A stretch of 58,577 bases of DNA, taken from NCBI GenBank assembly GCA_900544195.1, contig UQUJ01000009.1, forward strand, positions 1-58,577. Direction: 5' to 3'. This DNA comes from an uncultured Alistipes sp. Lineage in GTDB: Bacteria > Bacteroidota > Bacteroidia > Bacteroidales > UBA932. The position numbers were made by a program, and so were the translations under genes. This document shows positions 41,405-49,989 of the stretch, one piece after another. The notes beneath the pieces were generated by a model. It worked only from the letters and a program-made list of their open reading frames with translations, was not told the DNA's origin and searched no databases. The number at the start of each line of letters is the position of its first letter. Within the stretch, counting starts at the first letter, position 1.

Positions 41405-42076
41405 CTACTTGGCTTTAGACTCGCTTGCGGCGGCTGCCGGTGCGGCCTTTCCGCCCTTGCCCTTGCTCTTGCTTTGGATGTACTCGTCGTTGAGGCCGGA
41501 CAGGATCGCGTCGGTAACGTCGAGGTCTGGGTCACCAGTGGCCACAGGGGCCGGAAGAACGCTGCCCTGGGTGGCGATGATCATGGCGTACTTGCGCTCC
41601 TCGTTGAACTTGTCAAGGAATGTCTTGATGGCGTCACCGATCTGGTTCATCATCACCTGCTGCTCCTCGGCGATTTCCTGCTGCTTCTGGGCGGCGTAGT
41701 TGTTGAAGTTGTTCTGCTGCTCCTGGAGCTTGAGGTTCCTCTGCTCGGCGACCGAGCGCACGAGGAGGCCTTTGTCCAGGTCGGACTGGAATTTGTTAAC
41801 ATCGCTCTGAAGCTTGTTGCCTCTCCTGCTGATCTCCTCCTGGATGCTCTGAACCTTGGTCTCCACTACCGATCTGAGATCGTTGGCCATGTCGTACTCG
41901 TCAAGCACTCTGTCGAGGTCGAACCATACGATGGAGCCGGCCTGGGCCGTGGCCTCCACAGCCTCTCCGGAAGTGGCGTTCTTTTTCCCGTTACCGTTTG
42001 AAGTGAGCTGGATAATTCCGAGAGCAACCACAGCGACGAGGGCTATGATGCTTACAATCAGTGGTGTTTGTTTCAT
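41405..42076 (-). CDS. OmpH/Skp-like periplasmic chaperone, membrane-anchored
   Basis: 223 residues from ATG 42076 (MKQTPLIVSIIALVAVVALG); a start nine codons upstream (MNINKQIN) is possible. A single N-terminal hydrophobic helix without clear cleavage site, then IVWFDLDRVLDEYDM as in Skp proteins, and a long charged coiled coil (about residues 60-160; VETKVQSIQEEISRRGNKLQ, KLQEQQNNFNNYAAQKQQEI). The C-terminus is Ala/Lys rich. Skp chaperones hold unfolded outer-membrane proteins; a second, cleaved Skp paralogue lies at 47350. Confidence 0.82.
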   Translation of the reverse strand: MKQTPLIVSIIALVAVVALGIIQLTSNGNGKKNATSGEAVEATAQAGSIVWFDLDRVLDEYDMANDLRSVVETKVQSIQEEISRRGNKLQSDVNKFQSDLDKGLLVRSVAEQRNLKLQEQQNNFNNYAAQKQQEIAEEQQVMMNQIGDAIKTFLDKFNEERKYAMIIATQGSVLPAPVATGDPDLDVTDAILSGLNDEYIQSKSKGKGGKAAPAAAASESKAK

Positions 42077-42117
42077 TTTATTGATTTGTTTATTAATATT
42101 CAAGGCTACAAATGTAA

Positions 42118-42837
42118 CTAAAAAATCTTTATCTTCGACAGATATGCCTGGATTGTTTTCTCAAGACCCATGTAAAGTGCGTCGCAGATGATGGCGTGGC
42201 CGATGGAAACCTCGTCCGTCCAAGGGATGGTCCTGATGAAATATTCAAGATTCTCAAGGCTCAGGTCATGCCCTGCGTTCAGCCCAAGTCCAAGTTCCCT
42301 GACTGCTTTCGCGGTCTCAAGATATGGCGCTATCGCTTTCTCGGGACCGGCCGGGTACTCCGCCGCATAGTCGGCGGTGTACAACTCCACACGGTCACAC
42401 CCGCATGCCTTCGCGCCTTCGGCCATCGCGGGGGAAGGGTCAATGAATATGGACGTGCGTATTCCTTTCTCTCTGAATCTTGCGCAGATGTCCGTAAGGA
42501 AATCCTTGTTGGAGACGGTGTCCCATCCCGCGTTCGAGGTTATGGCGTCGTGCGCATCCGGAACGAGGGTGACCTGATCCGGTACTACCTCAAGCACCAG
42601 ATCCACGAAACTTGGAATAGGATTCCCTTCTATGTTGAATTCTGTTCTCACCGTAGGTCTGATCGCCCTTACATCCGAGTACCTGATGTGCCTTTCATCC
42701 GGCCTCGGATGGACAGTGATACCTTCCGCTCCGAATCTCTCGCAGTCGATCGCCGCCTTCTCCACATCAGGCATGTTCCCGCCGCGGGCGTTGCGGAGGG
42801 TCGCGATCTTGTTGATGTTTACACTTAGTCTAGTCAT
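42118..42837 (-). CDS. pdxJ: Pyridoxine 5'-phosphate synthase
   Basis: 239 residues from ATG 42837 (MTRLSVNINKIATLRNARGG); nine codons upstream are open but non-homologous. TIM-barrel enzyme condensing 1-deoxyxylulose-5-phosphate with 3-amino-2-oxopropyl phosphate to make vitamin B6. Motifs: NINKIATLRNARGG, GITVHPRPDERHI, EFNIEGNP, VTLVPDAHDAITSNAGWD, SIFIDPSP, VELYTADYA, GLNAGHDLSLENL and EVSIGHAII. First gene of the minus-strand operon. A miniature element ends only 16 bp upstream, so its native promoter has been displaced or replaced. Confidence 0.96.
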   Translation of the reverse strand: MTRLSVNINKIATLRNARGGNMPDVEKAAIDCERFGAEGITVHPRPDERHIRYSDVRAIRPTVRTEFNIEGNPIPSFVDLVLEVVPDQVTLVPDAHDAITSNAGWDTVSNKDFLTDICARFREKGIRTSIFIDPSPAMAEGAKACGCDRVELYTADYAAEYPAGPEKAIAPYLETAKAVRELGLGLNAGHDLSLENLEYFIRTIPWTDEVSIGHAIICDALYMGLEKTIQAYLSKIKIF

Positions 42838-42853
42838 GTTCGTACACAATATA

Positions 42854-43001
42854 GTAACCTTCAAAAAATAATCTGCATCATCTTAAGGAATCTTTTCGGT
42901 CTCATCAGTCATGTGCCACCGGGCACACACCTTCTTCGAAAAAAGATCTATCCTCGAAAATATTCTCTTAATCTGAGGCAACTTATTTTTTTTCATGTTA
43001 C
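42854..43001 (+). mobile_element. Miniature element family 2, copy C (148 bp)
   Basis: Same ends as the copy at 26814 (GTAACCTTCAAAAAATAA ... TTTCATGTTAC), flanked by ATA at 42851-42853 and 43002-43004. Lies between the divergent genes pdxJ and nadK. Differs from copy B by a 12-bp deletion near the TATATCTCTTTT segment. Confidence 0.8.
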
Positions 43002-43051
43002 ATAAACATACAAAAATAATGATTTCTGTTCAGTTTTATGCAGAATTGTGC

Positions 43052-43059
43052 TATTTTTG
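43052..43059 (+). promoter_or_regulatory. -7 box (TATTTTTG) of the nadK operon
   Basis: Exact TAnnTTTG, 22 bp before the nadK ATG. Confidence 0.6.
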
Positions 43060-43081
43060 AAAAATGTTTTAAAAGCCACTG

Positions 43082-43909
43082 ATGAAGATTGCGGTATATT
43101 CCAGAGACGGCGGCGCCATGCGCGAGGAAAGGCTTTCCCGGATGCTGGAAAGATTGGGGAAAGAGTCGTTCGACCTTTACGGGATCGGCGGGGGAGGGGA
43201 CATCCTTCCCGGCACGGATCTGGTCATGAGCGTCGGAGGAGACGGCACGTTCCTCTCGGCCTCCCAGTGTGTCGGCAAGTCCGGCATCCCGATTCTGGGG
43301 GTCAATCTCGGGCGGTTGGGATTTCTCTCCGAATATAGTCCCGAAGAGGCCGGCGAAGCCCTTCTGTCAGGAGGATGGTATCTGGAAGACAGGGAGTTGC
43401 TGGACACAAAGGTGTACGGTGACGTGCCGGACAACGGCCAGAGGTTCTGGCCCTACACCCTCAATGAGGTCTCCGTTCACCGTTCCGGGGCGGCTCTTCT
43501 CGGGATCGACGTGACGATTGACGGGCATCCCTTGCCGACTTATTGGGCCGACGGGCTGCTCGTGGCCACCAGCTCCGGGTCAACGGCATATTCATTGAGT
43601 GTCGGAGGACCCATCTGCGCGCCTGAAGCGAAGGTGCTGATCATCGCGCCGATCGCACCGCACAACCTGAACGCCCGCCCGCTTGTGGTTCCTGACACCA
43701 CGAGGATCACCGTCTCCATGAGATCCCGGGACGATGGCGTCATGCTCTCGATGGACAACAGGAACCATCTTATACAGCCCTCAGCCACCCTTGACGTCAA
43801 GGTGGCACAGTTTTCGCTTAAGAGGGTTCGTCTAAAAAATACCAGTTTTATAAAGGCTTTGACAACAAAGCTGTTCTGGGGGGAGGACATCCGGAACAGC
43901 GGTGAATGA
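43082..43909 (+). CDS. nadK: NAD kinase
   Basis: 275 residues, cytoplasmic; phosphorylates NAD to NADP. The family GGDGTFL motif is at residues 52-58 (SVGGDGTFLSA), with LGVNLGRLGFLSEYS, the NE region TLNEVSVHR and DGLLVATSSGSTAYSLSVGGPI. Slightly shorter at the N-terminus than the usual 290 residues. Starts the operon nadK-uppS-bamA-ompH. Confidence 0.95.
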   Translation: MKIAVYSRDGGAMREERLSRMLERLGKESFDLYGIGGGGDILPGTDLVMSVGGDGTFLSASQCVGKSGIPILGVNLGRLGFLSEYSPEEAGEALLSGGWYLEDRELLDTKVYGDVPDNGQRFWPYTLNEVSVHRSGAALLGIDVTIDGHPLPTYWADGLLVATSSGSTAYSLSVGGPICAPEAKVLIIAPIAPHNLNARPLVVPDTTRITVSMRSRDDGVMLSMDNRNHLIQPSATLDVKVAQFSLKRVRLKNTSFIKALTTKLFWGEDIRNSGE

Positions 43910-43924
43910 CAATTTTGTGAATAT

Positions 43925-44650
43925 ATGGACAAAATCAACAACATACCCTCTCACGTCTCCATCATTATGGACGGCAACGGACGATGGGCCCGGCAGAAGG
44001 GGCAGCAAAGGGTCGCCGGTCATTTCGAGGGTGTCGAAAGCGTGAGGGTCTGTGTCGAGGCCGCCGCCGAGGCAGGGGTCAAATACCTTTCGATTTTTGC
44101 ATTCTCCGAAGAGAACTGGGGACGTCCGGAAGAAGAAGTCAGCTCGCTTATGGGCTTGATGCTTAAGGCAATAGCTGATGAGATTGATTCTCTTGCCGCA
44201 AAGGGTGTGAAGTTTCGTGTCCTGGGCAACACCTCACGTCTCGCTCCTGAGCTTTTGGCCGCGATCCACGAGGCTGAGGAAAAGACTGAGCCTGCGCCCG
44301 GCAAGGAACCACTGCTGACATTGATCGTCTTCTTCAGCTACAGCGGCAAATGGGACATCCTTCAGGCCGCCAAACGGATGGCAAAGGAATATTCAGACCG
44401 TCCGGATGAACTTGATTCTGTCGGCATCGGGGATTTTAGTCATTACCTTGTTACAGACGGGATCCCTGATCCGGATCTTATCATCAGGACCTCGGGGGAG
44501 GAAAGGATCAGCAACTATCTCCTCTGGCAGGCGGCATATTCGGAATTCCTTTTTGTGGACACTCTGTGGCCTGATTTCAGGCGTGAAGAGTTCCGCGCGG
44601 CGCTTGAGGAATATTCCCACAGGAACCGCAGATATGGAAAAGTTAAATAA
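43925..44650 (+). CDS. uppS: Isoprenyl (undecaprenyl) diphosphate synthase
   Basis: 241 residues, usual length. Cis-prenyltransferase making the C55 lipid carrier for cell-wall synthesis. Catalytic Asp16 in IMDGNGRWARQKG, then VEAAAEAGVKYLSIFAFSEENWGRP, and the C-terminal pair DLIIRTSGEERISNYLLWQAAYSEF. It follows nadK by 15 bp. Confidence 0.96.
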   Translation: MDKINNIPSHVSIIMDGNGRWARQKGQQRVAGHFEGVESVRVCVEAAAEAGVKYLSIFAFSEENWGRPEEEVSSLMGLMLKAIADEIDSLAAKGVKFRVLGNTSRLAPELLAAIHEAEEKTEPAPGKEPLLTLIVFFSYSGKWDILQAAKRMAKEYSDRPDELDSVGIGDFSHYLVTDGIPDPDLIIRTSGEERISNYLLWQAAYSEFLFVDTLWPDFRREEFRAALEEYSHRNRRYGKVK

Positions 44651-44656
44651 CTTGCG

Positions 44657-44664
44657 TATATTTG
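44657..44664 (+). promoter_or_regulatory. Internal -7 box (TATATTTG) before bamA
   Basis: Exact TAnnTTTG in the short gap between uppS and bamA; could give bamA extra transcription. Confidence 0.5.
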
Positions 44665-44676
44665 TAGCTTAATTCA

Positions 44677-47292
44677 ATGAAATCAGATTCGATGAAAGTA
44701 TATCGCTTCTTGTGCCTCGCCGCCTTGTCTTTCGCCGCCCTGCCTGTTATGGGACAGGAAACGGCGAAATCGTCTGTTTCCGCCGAGGTTGACTTTGACC
44801 ACCCGAAAACCTACTATCTGGGTGGTGTCACCGTGGAGGGAAACCATCAGTTTTCGAGCCAACAGATCATCTCGCTGACCGGACTTCAGAAAGGCATGAA
44901 GGTCACGATTCCGAGCGATGACCTTTCCTCGATCGTGTCCAGACTGTGGATGCAGAGGTATTTCGAGAATGTCGCGCTGGAGCTTGACCATCTGAGCGAG
45001 AACAGGGACTCGGCCTACATTACGATCCGCATCCAGGAGCGTCCGAGGGTCTCCAGATGGCTTTTCACAGGTGTGAGGAAAGGTGAGCAGAAGGATCTGG
45101 ACGAGAGGCTCAACCTCCGCCGTGGCGGTGAGTTCTCGGACTATGTCGCCAAGACTTCCACGGACATCATCAAGAGATTCTACGCCGACAAGGGATTCCT
45201 TAACTGCAAGGTTGATGTACAGACCCAGAAGGATTCCATCGTCAAGAATGCGATAAAAGTGAACTTCGCCGTTGACCGTGGCTCCAAAGTGAAGATCCGC
45301 GACATCAACTTCGAGGGCGCCCAAGGTTTCACGGACTACAAACTCTCCCGCTCCATGAAGAAGACCAAGGCCAAGAAATGGTACAACTTCTTCAACAGCA
45401 AGAAATTCAACGAAAAGGAATATCCTAACGACAAGAACAGCCTCATCAGCAAGTTCAACGAGGCCGGCTTCCGTGACGCCCGCATCATCAAGGATTCCAT
45501 CTACTATGTGACACCGGACAGGCTGGGCATTGATCTCCGGATAGACCAAGGTAAGAAATACTATTTCAGGAACATATCATGGACCGGCAACTCCGTCTAT
45601 TCCACTGACCAGCTCAATGAGCTCCTGAACATCCGCAAGGGCGACCCTTACGATATGGTGACCATGCAGAAGAGGCTCTTTGGTGGCGGAAAGCAGGGTG
45701 ATCAGGATGTGTCCAAGATATATCGTGACAATGGCTACCTGTTCATCACCATCACTCCGGTCGAACTGAATATTGAGGGAGACTCCGTTGATGTCGAGAT
45801 GAGAATCTCCGAGGGAAAGCAGGCCACCTTGAACAACATCGTCATCAACGGCAACAGCCTGACCAACGAGAGGGTTGTCCGCCGTCAGTTGGCCACAAGA
45901 CCCGGCTACCTTTTCAGCCAGACCGACTTCGAGAGGTCCATCAGGGAGATCGCCTCTTTGGGACAGTTCGACCCGGAGGCCATAGCGGATCCGTCGAGGG
46001 GCTATACAATCGCTCCTAACCAGTTGAACAACACCGTGGACTTAATCTACAACGTGACCGAGAAACCTTCCAGCCAGCTGGAACTCTCCGGAGGCTGGGG
46101 CGCGAACACGTTCGTGGCGACGGTCGGTGTGAACTTCAACAACTTCTCCACGAAGCGTATGTTCGACAAGAACGCCTGGAGGCCGGTCCCTCTGGGAGAC
46201 GCACAGAACCTTTCGCTGCGTTTCCAGACGAACGGAACCTATTATACATCACTGGTGTTCGGTTTCTCTGAACCATGGCTCTTCGCCAAGAAGCCTACGT
46301 CACTGAACCTTCAGGCCTACTATACCCGTCAGACCAACTCCTACCTTGCGATCGGCCTCCTGTCCAACGACAAGGTCATGCAGGTGTACGGATTCTCGGC
46401 CGGGATCGGTACGAGACTCAAATGGCCGGACAACTACTTCGTGCTCTACAACGGTCTCAGTTGGCAGATCTACGACCTGAAGAACTGGATCAACGGTTAC
46501 TTCATGTTTAATGACGGAAGATCTCACAACCTTAGCTACACCATCAGCCTGAGCAGAAACTCAACCGACCAGCAGATTTACCCTCGTATGGGTTCCAACT
46601 TCAGTGCCAGCCTCCAGCTGACACCTCCATATTCATTGTTCAGAAAGAAGGATCTCGGTACGCTTGACGCCAACGGCAACCCTCTGAAGGTCGCAAGCTA
46701 CAAGGACATCAATTACGACAAATGGAGCTCGGCGGACCGCTACAAGTGGATCGAGTACCATAAGTGGAAGGTCAGCGGAGAACTATACACCAAGGTGATC
46801 GGAGACTTCGTGATCATGAGCCGCGCCCAGTTCGGCTACCTTGGGTACTACAACCGCAAGTGGGGATATTCTCCGTTCGAGGGATTCCGTGTCGGTGGCG
46901 ACGGCATGTCGGGCTATGACACATACGGAGCCGATGTCATCGCCCTTCGTGGCTACGAGAACTACTCCCTTACTCCTTGGGACGTGACACCGTACAACTC
47001 CAACGGCTACTATGCCGGCAATGTCTATGACAAGTTCACTATGGAGTTCCGTTACCCTGTCATCCTCCAGCCTCAGTCCACAATCTTTGTGCTGGGCTTC
47101 CTTGAGGGAGGTAACTGCTGGTCTGACATCAAGAAGTTCAATCCGTTCCAGATCAAGCGTTCGGCAGGTGTCGGCGTGAGGGTGTTCCTGCCGATGATCG
47201 GTCTGCTCGGTATCGACTGGGGCTACGGCTTCGACAATCCTGAAAAGAAGAACAGGAGTCAGTTCCACTTCCTGATCGGACAACAATTCTAA
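44677..47292 (+). CDS. bamA: Outer-membrane protein assembly factor BamA
   Basis: 871 codons; the ATG at 44692 (MKVYRFLCLAALSFAALPVMG) gives the cleaner signal peptide. Five POTRA repeats fill about residues 40-450 (e.g. YLGGVTVEGNHQFSSQQI, RWLFTGVRKGEQKDL, VKIRDINFEGAQGFTDYKL, YYFRNISWTGNSVYSTDQL, ATLNNIVINGNSLTNERV). An Omp85 barrel follows, with the late motif EGFRVGGDGMSGYDTYGADVIALRGYEN and terminal FLIGQQF. Core subunit of the barrel-insertion machine with BamD (35559) and the Skp chaperone encoded next. Confidence 0.95.
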   Translation: MKSDSMKVYRFLCLAALSFAALPVMGQETAKSSVSAEVDFDHPKTYYLGGVTVEGNHQFSSQQIISLTGLQKGMKVTIPSDDLSSIVSRLWMQRYFENVALELDHLSENRDSAYITIRIQERPRVSRWLFTGVRKGEQKDLDERLNLRRGGEFSDYVAKTSTDIIKRFYADKGFLNCKVDVQTQKDSIVKNAIKVNFAVDRGSKVKIRDINFEGAQGFTDYKLSRSMKKTKAKKWYNFFNSKKFNEKEYPNDKNSLISKFNEAGFRDARIIKDSIYYVTPDRLGIDLRIDQGKKYYFRNISWTGNSVYSTDQLNELLNIRKGDPYDMVTMQKRLFGGGKQGDQDVSKIYRDNGYLFITITPVELNIEGDSVDVEMRISEGKQATLNNIVINGNSLTNERVVRRQLATRPGYLFSQTDFERSIREIASLGQFDPEAIADPSRGYTIAPNQLNNTVDLIYNVTEKPSSQLELSGGWGANTFVATVGVNFNNFSTKRMFDKNAWRPVPLGDAQNLSLRFQTNGTYYTSLVFGFSEPWLFAKKPTSLNLQAYYTRQTNSYLAIGLLSNDKVMQVYGFSAGIGTRLKWPDNYFVLYNGLSWQIYDLKNWINGYFMFNDGRSHNLSYTISLSRNSTDQQIYPRMGSNFSASLQLTPPYSLFRKKDLGTLDANGNPLKVASYKDINYDKWSSADRYKWIEYHKWKVSGELYTKVIGDFVIMSRAQFGYLGYYNRKWGYSPFEGFRVGGDGMSGYDTYGADVIALRGYENYSLTPWDVTPYNSNGYYAGNVYDKFTMEFRYPVILQPQSTIFVLGFLEGGNCWSDIKKFNPFQIKRSAGVGVRVFLPMIGLLGIDWGYGFDNPEKKNRSQFHFLIGQQF

Positions 47293-47302
47293 ATAATATT
47301 CT

Positions 47303-47310
47303 TACATTTG
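47303..47310 (+). promoter_or_regulatory. -7 box (TACATTTG) of ompH
   Basis: Exact TAnnTTTG, 39 bp before the ATG. Confidence 0.55.
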
Positions 47311-47349
47311 CATCGGAATAGTACACGAAACTGATAAAATTCTATAAAA

Positions 47350-47913
47350 ATGAAAAAGATTCTTTTGATCGCCGCTATGGCGTTGTTTACTCTGACAGCT
47401 TCGGCACAGGCGAAGTTCGCCTATGTTGACTTCAATGAACTGGTGATGCTCGCCCCTGAGGCTGACGCTGCCAGATCACAGATGCAGGCTGCTCAGAAAG
47501 AGGCTCAGGAAACCCTTCAGAGCATGATGGAAGAGGCACAGACCAAGTATAACGAGTACCAGCAGAAGCAGTCCACATGGACTCCAGCCATCAAGTCCAG
47601 CAAGGAGAAGGAACTCGGTGAGATCCAGAACAGGATTCAGGAATTCCAGCAGTCTATCCAGGCAGAGCTCCAGCAGCAACAGCAGCAGTTGATGGATCCT
47701 ATCTACAAGAAGGCTCAGGAGGCAGTTGAGAAACTCGCCAAGGCCGGCGGCTACCTGTTTGTGTTCGAGACTTCACAGTACCTTTACGTTGACAAGGCTC
47801 AGTGCAAGGATCTGACTCCTGAGGCAAGAAAGGCAATGAATATTCCTGAGGGCAGGACCATCGAGGATCTCCAGAAGGAACTTCAGGCACAGGCTCAGGG
47901 CCAGCAGCAGTAA
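47350..47913 (+). CDS. ompH: OmpH/Skp-family periplasmic chaperone
   Basis: 187 residues with cleavable signal peptide MKKILLIAAMALFTLTASAQ. Skp start AKFAYVDFNELVMLAPEADAA, then a long coiled coil rich in Gln (about 45-125; poly-Gln around QAELQQQQQQLMDP), and a beta return KLAKAGGYLFVFETSQYLYVD. The C-terminus is Gln rich. Directly downstream of bamA, as in most Bacteroidales. Confidence 0.9.
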   Translation: MKKILLIAAMALFTLTASAQAKFAYVDFNELVMLAPEADAARSQMQAAQKEAQETLQSMMEEAQTKYNEYQQKQSTWTPAIKSSKEKELGEIQNRIQEFQQSIQAELQQQQQQLMDPIYKKAQEAVEKLAKAGGYLFVFETSQYLYVDKAQCKDLTPEARKAMNIPEGRTIEDLQKELQAQAQGQQQ

Positions 47914-47935
47914 TCATTGACAGGAAGATCAGAAG

Positions 47936-47972
47936 AGGGTAGGCAAGAACTGATTTTTGCCGACCCTTTTTT
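47936..47972 (+). terminator. Terminator after ompH
   Basis: AGGGTAGGCAA ... TTGCCGACCCT, an 11-bp stem with one mismatch, followed by TTTTTT. The remaining gap to korA (about 170 bp) is AT-rich and shows no other feature. Confidence 0.8.
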
Positions 47973-48144
47973 GCGCTCTGACATGACGTGTTGTCGCTGA
48001 GTGCTTTCCAGGACGTTTTTTCGTTATGTTTTAGGGCTGTATGCAGGTAATGAATCTTTTTTCGGAGAAAAGGTTGGTTATTCTGCTTTTTATGCTTTAA
48101 TTTGTAAGGTATTTTTATAAAACACAAATATTCTTAAAATAGAA

Positions 48145-49977
48145 ATGCAACATAAGGTTATTGATGCTAAGGATGTTGTGATCAGGTTCGCCGGGGATTC
48201 CGGTGACGGCATGCAGCTTACCGGAACTTTGTTTGCCAACCTGTCCGCAGTCTATGGTAACGGCCTTTCCACATTTCCGGACTATCCGGCAGAGATCAGA
48301 GCCCCGAAAGGGACTGTCGCCGGTGTGTCTGGATTCCAGGTTCACATCGGCAGCCATAAGGTAAACACCCCCGGGGACTTCTGTGACATGCTGGTGGCGA
48401 TGAACCCAGCCGCCCTGAAGGCGAACGCCAAGTGGTTGAAAAGAAACGCTACCGTGCTTGTAAACGAGGATGCCTTCGATGATTTCGGCCTGACGAAAGC
48501 GGGCTTCACCGGCAATCCTTTTGAGGAACTTCACATCGAGGACAGGAACATCATCGTCGCCCCGATCACAAAACTGACGGAGGAGAGCCTGAAGGACAGC
48601 GGACTGGATGTCGTGTCTGTCCATAAGTGCAGGAATATGTTCACCCTCGGAATGGCCTGCTTCATCTACAGCCGTCCGTTGGACTATGTCTATACCTATC
48701 TTGAGGGACGTTTCGCCAGGAAGCACCCTGAGATGATCGAGCCGAACCGCAAGGTGGTGAACGACGGCTACAACTATGCCGCGAACATCCAGGCGGTCGC
48801 CGACACCTACACCGTCGTCCCGGACATTCAGGAAAAAGGAATATACAGGAATATAACCGGTAACCAGGCTTTGGCCTGGGGTCTCATCGCCGCTTCGGAG
48901 AAATCCGGACGGCCTCTTTTCTGCGGATCCTATCCGATCACGCCGGCGACTGCGATTCTTGAGGAACTCGCCATACACAAGAACCTTGGTGTCAAGACCA
49001 TGCAGACCGAGGACGAGATAGCCGGAATATGCTGTGCCATCGGCGCGTCGTTCGCAGGCAATCTGGCTGTGACGACCACCTCCGGCCCCGGTCTATCCCT
49101 TAAGTCAGAGGCTCTCGGACTTGCCGTGATGACCGAGCTTCCGCTCGTGGTTGTGGACGTTCAGCGCGGCGGTCCTTGCACCGGTCTGCCTACCAAGACC
49201 GAGCAGGCTGACCTTAACGAGGCCCTTTACGGACGCAATGGCGAGAGCCCGATGGTCGTGATGGCCGCACACTCCCCGGCGCATTGCTTTGACGCCGCCT
49301 TTACGGCCGCCAAGATCGCTATGGAGCATATGACTCCTGTCCTGCTCCTCTCCGAAGGCTTCCTTGGTAACGGCTCGGAGCCGTGGAAGATTCCTTCAAT
49401 GAGTGGATATCCTGAGATCAAGCCTCGCCTCGCCGAGGCCGACGGGAGCAAGTTCCATCCTTTCGAGAGGGATCCCGAGACTCTTGCCAGAAAATGGGCT
49501 CCGGCCGGAACACTTGGCTTGGAGCACCGTGTGGGCGGTCTTGAGAAGACACATAACGGAGTCCTTTCCACAGATGCGGCCAACCACGAGATGATGGTAA
49601 AGGAGCGTGCGGAGAAAGTCGCCCGTGTGGCCGCTGACATTCCTGACCTTGTTGTTGACGGTCCGGAGAGCGGTGATGTCCTGTTGGTTGGCTGGGGTGG
49701 CACTTACGGACATATTCTTACAGCCACGGAGGAACTCCGCGCCGCCGGTAAGACTGTAAGCCGTGTGCATTTCGATTTCATCGATCCGCTGCCTAAAAAC
49801 ACGGAGAAGGTACTGTCTGGTTTCCGTAAGATAATCGTCTGCGAGCTTAATCTCGGACAGTTCGCCGGGTACCTCAAGACCATATTTCCGCAGTTCAACT
49901 ATTTGAGCTGCAATAAGGTTCAGGGACAGACTTTCCTTGTTAAGGAGATTGTTGACGCCGCTTTAAGCGAATTATAG
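48145..49977 (+). CDS. korA: 2-oxoacid:ferredoxin oxidoreductase, fused gamma-alpha subunit
   Basis: 610 residues. The gamma-type domain is N-terminal (VIRFAGDSGDGMQLTGTLFA, residues ~10-190) and the alpha pyrimidine-binding domain starts at about 235 (GNQALAWGLIAASEKSGRPLFCGSYPITPAT), with TEDEIAGICCAIGASFAG and TTTSGPGLSLKSEALGLA, then a C-terminal transketolase-like part (DVLLVGWGGTYGHI). With the beta subunit 12 bp downstream it oxidises 2-oxoglutarate (most likely) to succinyl-CoA, passing electrons to ferredoxin. Substrate preference cannot be proven from sequence. Confidence 0.92.
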   Translation: MQHKVIDAKDVVIRFAGDSGDGMQLTGTLFANLSAVYGNGLSTFPDYPAEIRAPKGTVAGVSGFQVHIGSHKVNTPGDFCDMLVAMNPAALKANAKWLKRNATVLVNEDAFDDFGLTKAGFTGNPFEELHIEDRNIIVAPITKLTEESLKDSGLDVVSVHKCRNMFTLGMACFIYSRPLDYVYTYLEGRFARKHPEMIEPNRKVVNDGYNYAANIQAVADTYTVVPDIQEKGIYRNITGNQALAWGLIAASEKSGRPLFCGSYPITPATAILEELAIHKNLGVKTMQTEDEIAGICCAIGASFAGNLAVTTTSGPGLSLKSEALGLAVMTELPLVVVDVQRGGPCTGLPTKTEQADLNEALYGRNGESPMVVMAAHSPAHCFDAAFTAAKIAMEHMTPVLLLSEGFLGNGSEPWKIPSMSGYPEIKPRLAEADGSKFHPFERDPETLARKWAPAGTLGLEHRVGGLEKTHNGVLSTDAANHEMMVKERAEKVARVAADIPDLVVDGPESGDVLLVGWGGTYGHILTATEELRAAGKTVSRVHFDFIDPLPKNTEKVLSGFRKIIVCELNLGQFAGYLKTIFPQFNYLSCNKVQGQTFLVKEIVDAALSEL

Positions 49978-49989
49978 GAGGACAGCGCA

